Below are positions 25,998-33,975 of a stretch of DNA of 64,000 nucleotides, one piece after another. Each line of letters starts with the position of its first letter. Positions within the stretch are counted from its first letter, which is position 1. The stretch covers positions 1 to 64,000 of the forward strand of contig NZ_FQXI01000011.1 in the NCBI RefSeq assembly GCF_900129925.1. Reading direction: 5' to 3'. Below the pieces are notes generated by a model. It made no database searches. It saw only the letters and a list, made by a program, of their open reading frames with translations, and was not told the origin of the DNA. This DNA is from Anaerosphaera aminiphila DSM 21120. Lineage in GTDB: Bacteria; Bacillota; Clostridia; Tissierellales; Peptoniphilaceae. A program made the translations under genes and the position numbers.

Positions 25998-27287
25998 TTA
26001 TTTTTTAATAGGTGTAAGTTCTTTAATTCCGCCCATATATGGTTGTAGTGGTTCCGGAATTCTAACAGTTCCATCTGCTTGAAGCAAATTTTCTAAGAAT
26101 GCAATTAACATTCTAGGTGGAGCTACTACTGTATTATTAAGAGTGTGAGCTAAGTACGTTCCCTCTTCTCCCCTTAACTTTATATTTAATCTTCTTGCTT
26201 GTGCATCTCCTAAATTAGAACATGAGCCAACTTCAAAATATTTCTTTTGGCGAGGTGACCAAGCTTCTACATCTAGTGATTTTACTTTTAAATCAGCTAA
26301 ATCTCCTGAACAACACTCTAGTGTTCTAACTGGAATATCTAAACTTCTAAAGAAGTCTACAGTGTTATTCCAAAGTTGATCATACCAATATGGAGAGTCC
26401 TCCGGTTTACAGATTACAACCATTTCTTGCTTTTCAAATTGATGTATTCTATAAACTCCTCTTTCTTCTATTCCATGTGCTCCCACTTCTTTTCTAAAAC
26501 ATGGTGAATAAGAAGTAAGTGCTTGAGGCATGTCTTCTTCGGGATTTATTGTATTAATAAATTTCCCAATCATTGAGTGTTCACTAGTTCCAATTAAATA
26601 TAAGTCTTCACCTTCAATTTTATACATCATATTTTCCATTTCAGCAAAACTCATTACTCCTGTAACTACATCTGAGCGAATCATAAATGGTGGAATGTAG
26701 TAAGTAAATCCTCTGTCTATCATAAAATCTCTTGCATATGAAAGTATTGCAGAGTGAAGTCTTGCAATATTTCCCTTTAAATAGTAAAATCCATTTCCAG
26801 AAGTTTTTCTGGCAGCATCTAAATCTATTCCGTCAAAAGACTCCATAATATCTATGTGGTATGGAACTTCAAACTCCGGAACTACCGGTTCTCCAAATTT
26901 TTCAAGCTCCACATTTTCTGAATCGTCCCTTCCTATTGGAACAGTTGGGTCCATTATTTGAGGAATCACCATCATTTTTTGAAGAACTACTTCATCAAGG
27001 TCTTTTTCTTCTAATTCCAATTTTTCAAGTTTGTCATTGATGTTTTTTACTTCTTCTTTAGTTTCTTCAGCCTTTTCAATCTCTTTATTTTTCATAAGAG
27101 TTCCAATATCTTTTGAAAGCTTATTTCTCTTTGACCTTAACTCGTCACCTTCAGTCTTAACTGCTCTTAACTTTGTATCCAGTTCAATTACTTCATCTAC
27201 AAGGGGTAATTTTTCATCTTGAAATTTTTTCTTGATGTTTTCTTTTACAGCTTCAGGATTTTCTCTAACAAATTTAATATCTAACAT
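25998..27287 (-). CDS. serS: Serine--tRNA ligase
   Basis: The 429-residue class II synthetase has the N-terminal coiled-coil arm (about residues 30-105, rich in K/E heptads) that grips the long variable arm of tRNA-Ser, then the catalytic domain with motif 2 (SPCFRKEVGAHGIEERGVYR, within FRxE) and motif 3 (NNTVVAPPRMLIAFLE). It charges tRNA-Ser and tRNA-Sec precursors. ATG 27287 follows GGAGGT. Expression is controlled by the T-box leader upstream. Ordinary in length and motifs. Confidence 0.97.
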   Translation of the reverse strand: MLDIKFVRENPEAVKENIKKKFQDEKLPLVDEVIELDTKLRAVKTEGDELRSKRNKLSKDIGTLMKNKEIEKAEETKEEVKNINDKLEKLELEEKDLDEVVLQKMMVIPQIMDPTVPIGRDDSENVELEKFGEPVVPEFEVPYHIDIMESFDGIDLDAARKTSGNGFYYLKGNIARLHSAILSYARDFMIDRGFTYYIPPFMIRSDVVTGVMSFAEMENMMYKIEGEDLYLIGTSEHSMIGKFINTINPEEDMPQALTSYSPCFRKEVGAHGIEERGVYRIHQFEKQEMVVICKPEDSPYWYDQLWNNTVDFFRSLDIPVRTLECCSGDLADLKVKSLDVEAWSPRQKKYFEVGSCSNLGDAQARRLNIKLRGEEGTYLAHTLNNTVVAPPRMLIAFLENLLQADGTVRIPEPLQPYMGGIKELTPIKK

Positions 27288-27301
27288 TTTATACCTCCAA
27301 A

Positions 27302-27505
27302 AATATACAAAAAAAGAGCCCTATTCATCCCAAAAGGGACGAGTAAGACCCGCGTTGCCACCCTAATTAACCTATTTATAGGCTCTCTCTTTAAACTCAT
27401 AACTCAAAGGCGGATTCAAATAGTTTAAATGTTTATTTTCACCAACCATAAACTCTCTTTAAAATAACTCTATTTTACTATTCCTCGTCATCGTCATATT
27501 AATAT
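27302..27505 (-). ncRNA. T-box riboswitch of serS (tRNA-Ser responsive)
   Basis: On the minus strand the leader contains the invariant antiterminator bulge AGGGTGGCAACGCGGG (complement of 27348-27363 region), an AGAG-type Stem I start, and a T-rich terminator that ends in CTCTTTTTTT just before the serS ribosome site. In the Stem I internal loop GAATCCGCC the specifier is likely TCC (complement of 27412-27414), a serine codon, which agrees with the downstream gene. Uncharged tRNA-Ser pairing would favour antitermination. Confidence 0.92.
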
Positions 27506-27511
27506 GAAGTC

Positions 27512-27540
27512 ATTATATCAAAATAGAATAGTTTTTACAA
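27512..27540 (-). promoter_or_regulatory. Promoter of the serS T-box transcript
   Basis: TTGTAA (complement of 27535-27540) and TATAAT (complement of 27512-27517) separated by 17 bases. Confidence 0.75.
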
Positions 27541-27641
27541 ATATAAAAAATAATTGTATATATCTCTAACTTGCATGATATAATATTTGCACAATTATTA
27601 AGACATTACGCATAACTATTTAAATTATTGAGGTGATGTAT

Positions 27642-28301
27642 ATGAATTATTTTAATTATTTAGATTACAACTTTGTCTATATTATTCGCATTTTAATAGC
27701 CACGCTCTGTGGTTTTATTATAGGATATGAAAGAGAGAGTAAAAATAAAGGTGCCGGAATTAAGACTCACTGCCTAGTTGCAATGGCCTCTTCTCTGTGT
27801 ATGATTATATCAGCCTATGCATTTTACGACTCAGACCCAACTAGAATAGCTGCACAAATAGTTTCAGGTGTCGGTTTCTTGGGAGCAGGTTTAATATTTG
27901 TAAGAAGAGATAAAATTGTAAGTGGAATTACAACTGCAGCCGGCATTTGGGGTACTGCTATTATAGCTATGGCAATAGGCGCCGGTATGATATATCTAGG
28001 TGTATTTACAACTATACTTATGTTTACAATTAACTTTTTACTTTCAAAATTTCAAAAAAATCACTTACTCTTTGGAGAACAGTCTATTGCAATTACTGTA
28101 GAAAATGAAGTTTTTAAATTAAAAGACTTTTCTGAATATATTCAAAATCTGGGAGTAGAACTTTTATCTATAAAATTAGAAAAAACTAATAATTCCCATT
28201 CTAATATTTTACTTTTTGTAAATTTACCACAGGAATTAAACAAGTGGGACATTAGTCAAAAAATTTCCGACTTCAATGGAATTAAAAATATAGAAGTATA
28301 G
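27642..28301 (+). CDS. MgtC/SapB-family membrane protein
   Basis: Residues 1-135 contain the MgtC domain: RILIATLCGFIIGYERE, GIKTHCLVAMASSL and VSGVGFLGAGLIFVRRDKIVSGITTAAGIW, with four to five membrane helices; a cytoplasmic ACT-like tail of about 75 residues follows. MgtC-type proteins modulate ATP synthase or Mg2+ homeostasis; in bacteria outside pathogens the role is unclear. ATG 27642 with GAGGTGA upstream is preferred to GTG 27633. A TATAAT at 27579-27584 probably belongs to its promoter. No M-box riboswitch is present. Confidence 0.9.
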   Translation: MNYFNYLDYNFVYIIRILIATLCGFIIGYERESKNKGAGIKTHCLVAMASSLCMIISAYAFYDSDPTRIAAQIVSGVGFLGAGLIFVRRDKIVSGITTAAGIWGTAIIAMAIGAGMIYLGVFTTILMFTINFLLSKFQKNHLLFGEQSIAITVENEVFKLKDFSEYIQNLGVELLSIKLEKTNNSHSNILLFVNLPQELNKWDISQKISDFNGIKNIEV

Positions 28302-28329
28302 CTCATGAAAACTACAAGCTATACTTCTA
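28291..28329. terminator. Bidirectional terminator between mgtC-like and dtxR-type genes
   Basis: A 13-bp stem TAGAAGTATAGCT/AGCTATACTTCTA (28291-28303, 28317-28329). It contains the end of both convergent coding regions' flanks; the + strand continues TTTATTTT. Confidence 0.85.
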
Positions 28330-28734
28330 TTTATTTTCATATATTATCTCTCCACACGGACATTTTTTTGGATAATTTAAAAACTTGTTTAATTTTTCCA
28401 GCAATTCATCATCTGTTACGTGCTCCAATAAATCTGACTGTTTGTGAATCTCCTCTAAGCTCATATCTAAGTACTCACTTAAAAAATACTCCCAAATTCT
28501 ATGAGCTGAAATTATCTTTTCAGCAAGCTCTACTCCTTCATTTGTCAATGAAATTTGCTTATTTTCAACTTCTAAATAGTTTTCCGATTTTAGCTTCTTT
28601 ACCATTTCACTTGCTGAAGATTTTGATATTTTAAAAAAATCTGAAATTTCTTTATTTGTAGTATATCCTACTTCACTTGAAAGTCTATATATTGCCTGTA
28701 TATAATTTTCTCTACTTGAATTCACTGAAATCAC
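28327..28734 (-). CDS. DtxR/MntR-family metal-dependent repressor
   Basis: The 135-residue protein has an N-terminal winged helix (SRENYIQAIYRLSSEVGYTTNKEISDFF, then SKSSASEMVKKLKSENYLEVE) and the DtxR dimerisation/metal domain (AHRIWEYFLSEYLDMSLEEIHKQSDLLEHV) with His/Glu/Asp-rich metal-site candidates, plus a C-terminal CPCGE. Length is that of MntR, without an SH3 domain. It overlaps the upstream permease stop by 4 bases and closes the metal-uptake operon, so it is expected to repress that operon in Mn2+ or Fe2+. GTG 28725 is an alternative start giving the usual SRExY spacing. Confidence 0.9.
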   Translation of the reverse strand: MISVNSSRENYIQAIYRLSSEVGYTTNKEISDFFKISKSSASEMVKKLKSENYLEVENKQISLTNEGVELAEKIISAHRIWEYFLSEYLDMSLEEIHKQSDLLEHVTDDELLEKLNKFLNYPKKCPCGEIIYENK

Positions 28735-29867
28735 ATCCCGTAACTCTTTTTAATCTCTTCAAATTCTTGAATTCCCCTATTGGTAAGTGAGTATGTCTTT
28801 AATTTTTCATTTATTTCCAACATTCCCCGCTTTTTTAATATAGTAACTTGTCTATCTACTTCCTCTTGGCTCCAATTTAAGTTGTCTTTAATTGTATCTA
28901 CTCCAAGGTGCTCAAGTCTATTTTTTTCTTCAAGGTGATTTCCTATGTGCATTACGAATAACTGAGTCTTTAACAGTTTTTTGTTTTTTACTCTTAAGAT
29001 TTCAGATGTAATGAGCCCATCTCTATTAAATAGAAATGTCATAAAAAATGTTATTCCAGCTACTACTGCTACCATTCCCGACATAGATACATTTAATTTC
29101 ATTGCCAGTAAATATCCTAAAACTGAATTTAATACAGCATATAGACAAGATACTATTAACATCGCTTTTAAGTCCTTTGAAATTAAATAAGCTGATGCAC
29201 TGGGCGCTATTAAAAATGAAATTACCAGAATTGCACCTACTGCACTAAAGGCAATTACTGTTGTAAATGAAGACAAAGTCATTAACATATAAAATAAAAC
29301 TGTAGATGAAAATCCTGCTATAGTTGCAAATTGCTGATCAAAGGTTGTAACTTTTAACTCTTTAAAAAATGTAATTATAAATACAACATTTATCACTAAC
29401 ATTATTCCCATTTGAAAAAGTGATTTCGGCATAGAAATTCCTAAGACTGTTATTCTCTTTAACGGTGCCATTATAACTTCTCCCATTAGGACAGTATCTG
29501 TATCAAAAGGCATATTTCTGGCGTATTTTGTAATTAAAATTACAGCTATTGAAAAAAATAGTGGAAATACTATTCCAACTGCATCGTCATTTTTTACTAA
29601 CCCTGTATTTGACAACATTTCAATTGAAAAAACTGTAATAACTCCAAATAGAGATGCGCCGAATATTAAATAGGGCGATGAACTGTCATTTGTAATAAAA
29701 AATGCCAGCACAATTCCAAGTAGCACTGAATGAGAAATTGCATCCGCAACCATGGACAGCTTTCTAAGAACCAGAAAACTTCCTATTAACGCACAAGCTA
29801 TAGAAGTTATAATTAAAATAAAAAGAGGTTCATATTCTATTAAAGTCAAATTTTCAAATCCGTTCAT
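28731..29867 (-). CDS. Metal ABC transporter permease with C-terminal winged-helix domain
   Basis: Residues 1-285 are an ABC-3 type permease with about eight membrane helices (SLVADAISHSVLLGIVLAF near the start, as in MntC/TroC). Residues about 290-378 are soluble and read like a DtxR-type winged helix: LKTQLFVMHIGNHLEEKNR, LNWSQEEVDRQVTILKKRGML, then a wing YSLTNRGIQEFEEIKK. Similar long permeases exist (Bacillus MntC; Chlamydia YtgCR, whose repressor part is released by cleavage). It overlaps permease 1 by 4 bases and the repressor by 4 bases. The tail's function here is unknown. Confidence 0.9.
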   Translation of the reverse strand: MNGFENLTLIEYEPLFILIITSIACALIGSFLVLRKLSMVADAISHSVLLGIVLAFFITNDSSSPYLIFGASLFGVITVFSIEMLSNTGLVKNDDAVGIVFPLFFSIAVILITKYARNMPFDTDTVLMGEVIMAPLKRITVLGISMPKSLFQMGIMLVINVVFIITFFKELKVTTFDQQFATIAGFSSTVLFYMLMTLSSFTTVIAFSAVGAILVISFLIAPSASAYLISKDLKAMLIVSCLYAVLNSVLGYLLAMKLNVSMSGMVAVVAGITFFMTFLFNRDGLITSEILRVKNKKLLKTQLFVMHIGNHLEEKNRLEHLGVDTIKDNLNWSQEEVDRQVTILKKRGMLEINEKLKTYSLTNRGIQEFEEIKKSYGM

Positions 29868-30748
29868 AGCATGTACTTCTTTCTATTTCTATAGTTTGCA
29901 ATCATTCCATGAGGCCCAATTATTAGGGATATAAAAGAAAAAATACTCATTATTACAATTATTACAGGTCCGGTGCTCATTCCGTTGTAAGCTGTAGAAA
30001 TATAAGTTCCCACAAGTGCTGAAACTCCTCCCACAGCTGAGGCTATAATTAACACATGACTAAATTTTTCACTCCATTGCATTGCAGTTATGGCCGGAAT
30101 AATTAAAAGCGAAGATATTAAAACTGCTCCCACTATCTTTAAACCCGCTGCAATCAAGCTCATAGTTACAAAAAGTACTATTGCATATAGGACACTTGTA
30201 TTTAAACCTATTGTCTTTGAATAAACTTCATCAAAAATAAAAACTTTTATTTCCTTGTAGCATAAAATCAGCAGTACAATTGAAACTATAGATACTAATA
30301 AAATTAGTTTTACATCATCTTTCATCATGTAGGCAGCCTGTCCAAATATATAATTTTGAAGTCCTGACTGAGATGCTCCTGTATAGTTTTCATTGCCCTG
30401 AATGTAACTTTTAAGTACCATTCCAAGTCCGAAAAAAGTAGACAGTATAATGGCTAAAGTTGAATCTAAACTCAGCTTAGAGTTAGCATTAATAAGCTCT
30501 ATTAGCATAAATGCCGTTGCTCCTGATACTATCGCCCCCATTAGTAATAATAACGGGTCTCTTTGCAAAAACAACATAAATGCCAGCACAATCCCCGGAA
30601 AGGCAGCGTGCCCAATTGCATCACCTATTAAAGACTGTCCCTTTAAAACTGTAATGCACCCTATAGCACCTGAAGCCATTGCAAGTATTACTGTACCAAG
30701 TGCCACTATTAAAAAAGAATAGCTCGTTAAAACTTCAACACTAGACAA
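29864..30748 (-). CDS. Metal ABC transporter permease (ABC-3 family)
   Basis: An eight-helix permease of 295 residues, typical of Zn/Mn/Fe uptake systems (GQSLIGDAIGHAAFPGIVLAF in the first third). It forms the membrane pore with the second permease. The reading frame opens at GTG 30757, but that codon lies in the AGGTGATT ribosome site; TTG 30748 has correct spacing and overlaps the ATPase stop by a few bases. Translational coupling along the whole operon is evident. Confidence 0.92.
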   Translation of the reverse strand: MSSVEVLTSYSFLIVALGTVILAMASGAIGCITVLKGQSLIGDAIGHAAFPGIVLAFMLFLQRDPLLLLMGAIVSGATAFMLIELINANSKLSLDSTLAIILSTFFGLGMVLKSYIQGNENYTGASQSGLQNYIFGQAAYMMKDDVKLILLVSIVSIVLLILCYKEIKVFIFDEVYSKTIGLNTSVLYAIVLFVTMSLIAAGLKIVGAVLISSLLIIPAITAMQWSEKFSHVLIIASAVGGVSALVGTYISTAYNGMSTGPVIIVIMSIFSFISLIIGPHGMIANYRNRKKYML

Positions 30749-31466
30749 TAAAATCACCTACCATTGATGCTTTTCTTAAATTTTCTCTTGTAAATACATC
30801 TTCAACTTTTCCCTGTGCAACTACTCTCTTATTTAAAATTATAATGTGGTCAAAGTAATCCTTAACAGTGTTTAAATCATGGTGTACTACTACTGAAGTC
30901 TTTCCTTTTTTTTGCGCTTCCTTTAAAAAATCTATAATTACATTTTCTGTTTTATTGTCAACTCCTGCCAGTGGCTCATCCATAAAATAAATAGTTGCAT
31001 CTTGAGCTATTGCCCTAGCTATAAAGACACGCTGTTTTTGCCCACCTGACAACTGAGAAATCTGTCTATCTTTAAATTCCAGCATTCCAATTTTTTCAAG
31101 AGCTTCTTCCGCAAGTTTTAAATCGCTTTTTGCAGGTCTCTTTATCCAACCTAAGTGTACATACCTTCCCATTAGAACTACATCTATAACTGTAGTTGGA
31201 AAGTCCCAGTTAACTGAGCTTGACTGCGGGATATAAGCAATTTCTTTTTTTACTTCTCTTATGTCTTTTCCCATAATAGAAACTTTCCCAGAAAGTTTTT
31301 TCTTAAGCCCCAGTATTCCCTTTATCAATGTAGACTTTCCGGCACCATTAGGTCCTACTATGGCAGTTCTGGAGTTTTTTACTATATCAATGTCATTGTC
31401 CCATAAAACCGGTTTGTCATCATATGCAATGCTTAAATCTTCAACTTTAATTATTATATCGTCCAT
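30741..31466 (-). CDS. Metal ABC transporter ATP-binding protein
   Basis: The 241-residue ATPase has Walker A GPNGAGKST, Q-loop IPQSSSVNWDFPTTV (the QxxxxDWDFP-like sequence of Mn/Zn ATPases), signature LSGGQKQR and Walker B ATIYFMDEPLAG. It powers the two permeases. ATG 31466 is preceded by GGAG; the ATG at 31478 sits before that site, directly after the binding-protein stop. Second gene of the five-gene operon. Confidence 0.93.
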   Translation of the reverse strand: MDDIIIKVEDLSIAYDDKPVLWDNDIDIVKNSRTAIVGPNGAGKSTLIKGILGLKKKLSGKVSIMGKDIREVKKEIAYIPQSSSVNWDFPTTVIDVVLMGRYVHLGWIKRPAKSDLKLAEEALEKIGMLEFKDRQISQLSGGQKQRVFIARAIAQDATIYFMDEPLAGVDNKTENVIIDFLKEAQKKGKTSVVVHHDLNTVKDYFDHIIILNKRVVAQGKVEDVFTRENLRKASMVGDFIV

Positions 31467-31479
31467 AAACTGCTCCATA

Positions 31480-32412
31480 TTATTTTAAATTTTCTGTTAT
31501 TAACTCTACATTATGTTTATACATTCCTATAAAAGTATCTCCTATTTCGCCTTTTGGAGCAAGTGAGTCTGAAAATAGTTCTTGATTTTTTCCGCTTACT
31601 ACTTTTACCTCAAAGCCTCTCGATTTACAATCTTCCTGTAATTTTTCCATTCTGGCAGGATCTGTTGTAGACTCTGCAAAAACAGCTTTTATTTTGTGGT
31701 CTATAATAAAATCCACTGTCTTTTGAATATCTTTATTGGCAACTTCCGTATCACTACCCATACCTTGAGGCGCCTTCACCGGAATATTATACCACTCAGA
31801 AAAATAGTTAAATGCGTCGTGAGGAGTGATTAGATATTTGCTATCCTCAGGTATTTGCGATAACAAATTTCTATTTTCTTCATCTAACTTTGTAAGCTGA
31901 GAAATATAATTCTCTGTGTTTTTTTCTATAGTTTCTCTTTGTTCAGGAACTAGTTCAACTAATTTTTTACTTACATTTTCAGTTGCAAGTTTATAAAAAT
32001 CTATATTAAACCAAAAGTGAGGATCTATTATTTCATTGCCTTCATCATCTATAGTTTTAACATCATCTTTTGAAAAATTTTCTGTAACACAATATCCTTC
32101 TTGTTCTAAAGCTTCTGTTAAGTTTCCTTCAAATCCAAGCCCTTGATATAAAACTAAGTCTCCATCGTAAATTTTTTGAAGATCTTTTGGCTTTGCTACA
32201 TATAAATGAGGACTTTCTCCCGCAGGAATAACAACTTCTCTATCTACTATGTCTCCTGCCAACTCATTTACCATATCATTTAAAAAAGAAGTTGTAACTG
32301 TTACAACTTTTTTATCTAAATGTTTATCTGTAGTACTTGTATTTTTAGTTTCACTACTTTGACATCCAACTAAGGTAAGTAATACAGTTAGTATAGTTAT
32401 TATTTTCTTCAT
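31480..32412 (-). CDS. Metal-binding lipoprotein of ABC uptake system (cluster A-I, TroA/ZnuA-like)
   Basis: A lipoprotein with signal peptide and lipobox LVGC (C17). Candidate metal ligands are H69 (GESPHLYV), H132 (DPHFWFN), H198 (TPHDAFNYF) and D282 (FSDSLAPKG), the His3-Asp set seen in TroA rather than the His2-Glu-Asp set of PsaA-type Mn proteins. There is no His-rich loop, which argues against a dedicated zinc protein. With two Mn2+ riboswitch-controlled exporters nearby, Mn2+ is the favoured substrate, but Zn2+ or Fe2+ remains possible. First gene of the operon. Confidence 0.9.
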   Translation of the reverse strand: MKKIITILTVLLTLVGCQSSETKNTSTTDKHLDKKVVTVTTSFLNDMVNELAGDIVDREVVIPAGESPHLYVAKPKDLQKIYDGDLVLYQGLGFEGNLTEALEQEGYCVTENFSKDDVKTIDDEGNEIIDPHFWFNIDFYKLATENVSKKLVELVPEQRETIEKNTENYISQLTKLDEENRNLLSQIPEDSKYLITPHDAFNYFSEWYNIPVKAPQGMGSDTEVANKDIQKTVDFIIDHKIKAVFAESTTDPARMEKLQEDCKSRGFEVKVVSGKNQELFSDSLAPKGEIGDTFIGMYKHNVELITENLK

Positions 32413-32443
32413 GATTTTCTCCTGTTGGCATAGTGTTTTAAAA

Positions 32444-32462
32444 TAAAGTTCGCCACACCTTA
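32444..32462 (-). promoter_or_regulatory. Candidate DtxR-type operator downstream of the uptake-operon promoter
   Basis: On the minus strand TAAGGTGTGGCGAACTTTA is an imperfect inverted repeat (TAAGGT.../...AACTTTA) just after the -10 element, where a repressor would block initiation. It resembles the general TTAGG-type layout of DtxR-family sites, but the match is weak. Confidence 0.35.
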
Positions 32463-32469
32463 CTAATTA

Positions 32470-32498
32470 AGTATAATTTCATTTAAAAACTTTGTCAA
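32470..32498 (-). promoter_or_regulatory. Promoter of the metal-uptake operon
   Basis: A consensus TTGACA (complement of 32493-32498), 17-base spacer, and TATACT (complement of 32470-32475). A strong promoter, as expected for a repressor-controlled operon. Confidence 0.8.
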
Positions 32499-32552
32499 TA
32501 TTTTTAAATACTGCTACTACCCACTGTTAAAATCAAATTAATATTGGACATT

Positions 32553-32578
32553 AAAAAAACTGGCTTTCGCCAGTTTTA
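32553..32578 (-). terminator. Terminator of rubrerythrin gene
   Basis: AAAACTGGC/GCCAGTTTT stem with a T7 tract on the minus strand, directly after the rubrerythrin stop. Confidence 0.88.
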
Positions 32579-32584
32579 ATTTTT

Positions 32585-33172
32585 TTAATAAGTTTCTACA
32601 AATACTTCGAAATATCCTTGTGGATGTGCACAAGCTGGACATACTAGTGGAGCTTCTACACCTTCGTGAATATATCCGCAATTGTTACATTTCCATAGAA
32701 CAACTTCATCTTTTTTAAATAAGTAGCCTGTTTCTAAGTTTTCATGTAATTTTAAAAATCTTTTTTCATGAGCTTCTTCTACTTCTGCAACTTCAGTAAA
32801 TACTTCAGCTATTTCAGCATATCCTTCTTCTCTTGCAATTTTAGCAAACTCAGGATACATTGACTCATGCTCTTCATTTTCACCTTTTGCTGCTGCTAGC
32901 AAATTAGTTTTTGTATCATCTAAATGTATAGGAAAAGAAGATGTAATTTCTACATTTTCATTCATTAAATCCGCATTTAAGAATTTATAAAATCTCTTTG
33001 CATGTTCTGCTTCATTTTTAGAAGTTTCCTCAAATATATTAGATATTTGAATTAAGTTTTCTTTCTTAGCTTGTTTTGCATAGTAAGAATATCTCATTGC
33101 TGCTTGAGATTCTCCTGCAAAAGACTTCATTAAATTGACTACTGTTTCTGTACCTTTTTCTAATTTTTTCAT
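32585..33172 (-). CDS. rbr: Rubrerythrin
   Basis: The 195-residue protein has the four-helix ferritin-like di-iron domain (AGESQAAMRYSYYAKQAKKE; ETSKNEAEHAKRFYKFL; AREEGYAEIAEVFTEVAEVEEAHEKRF), supplying the Glu/His ligands, and a C-terminal rubredoxin domain with CNNCG and CPACAH. It reduces hydrogen peroxide in anaerobes with electrons from rubredoxin; a free rubredoxin is encoded at 50448-50612. ATG 33172 follows GGGGGTAG; the upstream in-frame start at 33187 falls before that site. Placed next to the metal operon but separately transcribed. Confidence 0.95.
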   Translation of the reverse strand: MKKLEKGTETVVNLMKSFAGESQAAMRYSYYAKQAKKENLIQISNIFEETSKNEAEHAKRFYKFLNADLMNENVEITSSFPIHLDDTKTNLLAAAKGENEEHESMYPEFAKIAREEGYAEIAEVFTEVAEVEEAHEKRFLKLHENLETGYLFKKDEVVLWKCNNCGYIHEGVEAPLVCPACAHPQGYFEVFVETY

Positions 33173-33243
33173 TCTATCTACCCCCATTTATTCAATAACA
33201 TTATACCTACTAATATATATACCTTATTATGCATTTTTTAAAC

Positions 33244-33975
33244 TTAGTTTTTTTCAGTTAAATATTTCCACCGCTTCTTTGGCATATTTGATTGCATTAA
33301 CTTCTTATTTTCTCTCTCTTTAATTGCAACTGCACTGTAAAACAACTTCCACGCTTCTCTATAAACTCTTTCATCAGCTGCTTCACAAATATTTAAGTCT
33401 ACAATATCAAAAAACTTGCACTCTTTTTCAAAGTACATTGAACACCTATTGCTCCTTCTGTTGCAAATTATAAACTTTTCATTTGGCATCCTCTTTATAA
33501 AGTGATTAGTAATAATTTCCAGTATTTCGTTTTCAGGTTCAAACTCTGCAAGTAAAAATCCCTCCTGAACTTCTCTAAATCTAAGTAGCCCCTTATAAGC
33601 ATGAGCTTCTCCAGATACCTTTTTTACCAGCCTATTAAATAATACTGCATTTTTCTCAGGGCTATTTATATAACTATATCCACGCCTAAATATGTTTCTT
33701 AAAACATTTAAAATGACTTCATCTTTTTTATCGTAGTTTGATAGAAAACAGCAATAGATCTCTACAAAAAACTTATTTGAAAAATTTTTTACAATAGATT
33801 TTCTAACTCTGTTGTACTTTTCAATATCTGTTTTTATTTCTACTTTTGAATTGAAAAAATCAAGTTGTTCATCACTTTTAAATATAGTAATTTCTTCAGG
33901 AATACTATAGGTTTCAAATACTATATTTAATAACCCTTCAAAACTTCCGTCATAGACACATATCAATTTAACCAT
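33244..33975 (-). CDS. DUF4130 / TIGR03915-type putative DNA repair protein
   Basis: A 243-residue protein (VCVYDGSFEGLLNIVFE-like N-terminus, MPNEKFIICNRRSNRCSMY towards the C-terminus) of the family always found next to the radical-SAM protein encoded upstream. The C-terminal part resembles a uracil-DNA-glycosylase-related segment in fused homologues, which is why a DNA modification or repair role is assumed; no activity is proven to my knowledge. ATG 33975 overlaps the radical-SAM stop by 8 bases, so the two are translationally coupled. Confidence 0.85.
   Translation of the reverse strand: MVKLICVYDGSFEGLLNIVFETYSIPEEITIFKSDEQLDFFNSKVEIKTDIEKYNRVRKSIVKNFSNKFFVEIYCCFLSNYDKKDEVILNVLRNIFRRGYSYINSPEKNAVLFNRLVKKVSGEAHAYKGLLRFREVQEGFLLAEFEPENEILEIITNHFIKRMPNEKFIICNRRSNRCSMYFEKECKFFDIVDLNICEAADERVYREAWKLFYSAVAIKERENKKLMQSNMPKKRWKYLTEKN

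Noticed and set aside
27541-27641. M-box Mg2+ riboswitch before the mgtC-like gene
   Set aside because: The leader is under 60 bases from the -10 and has no conserved M-box elements.
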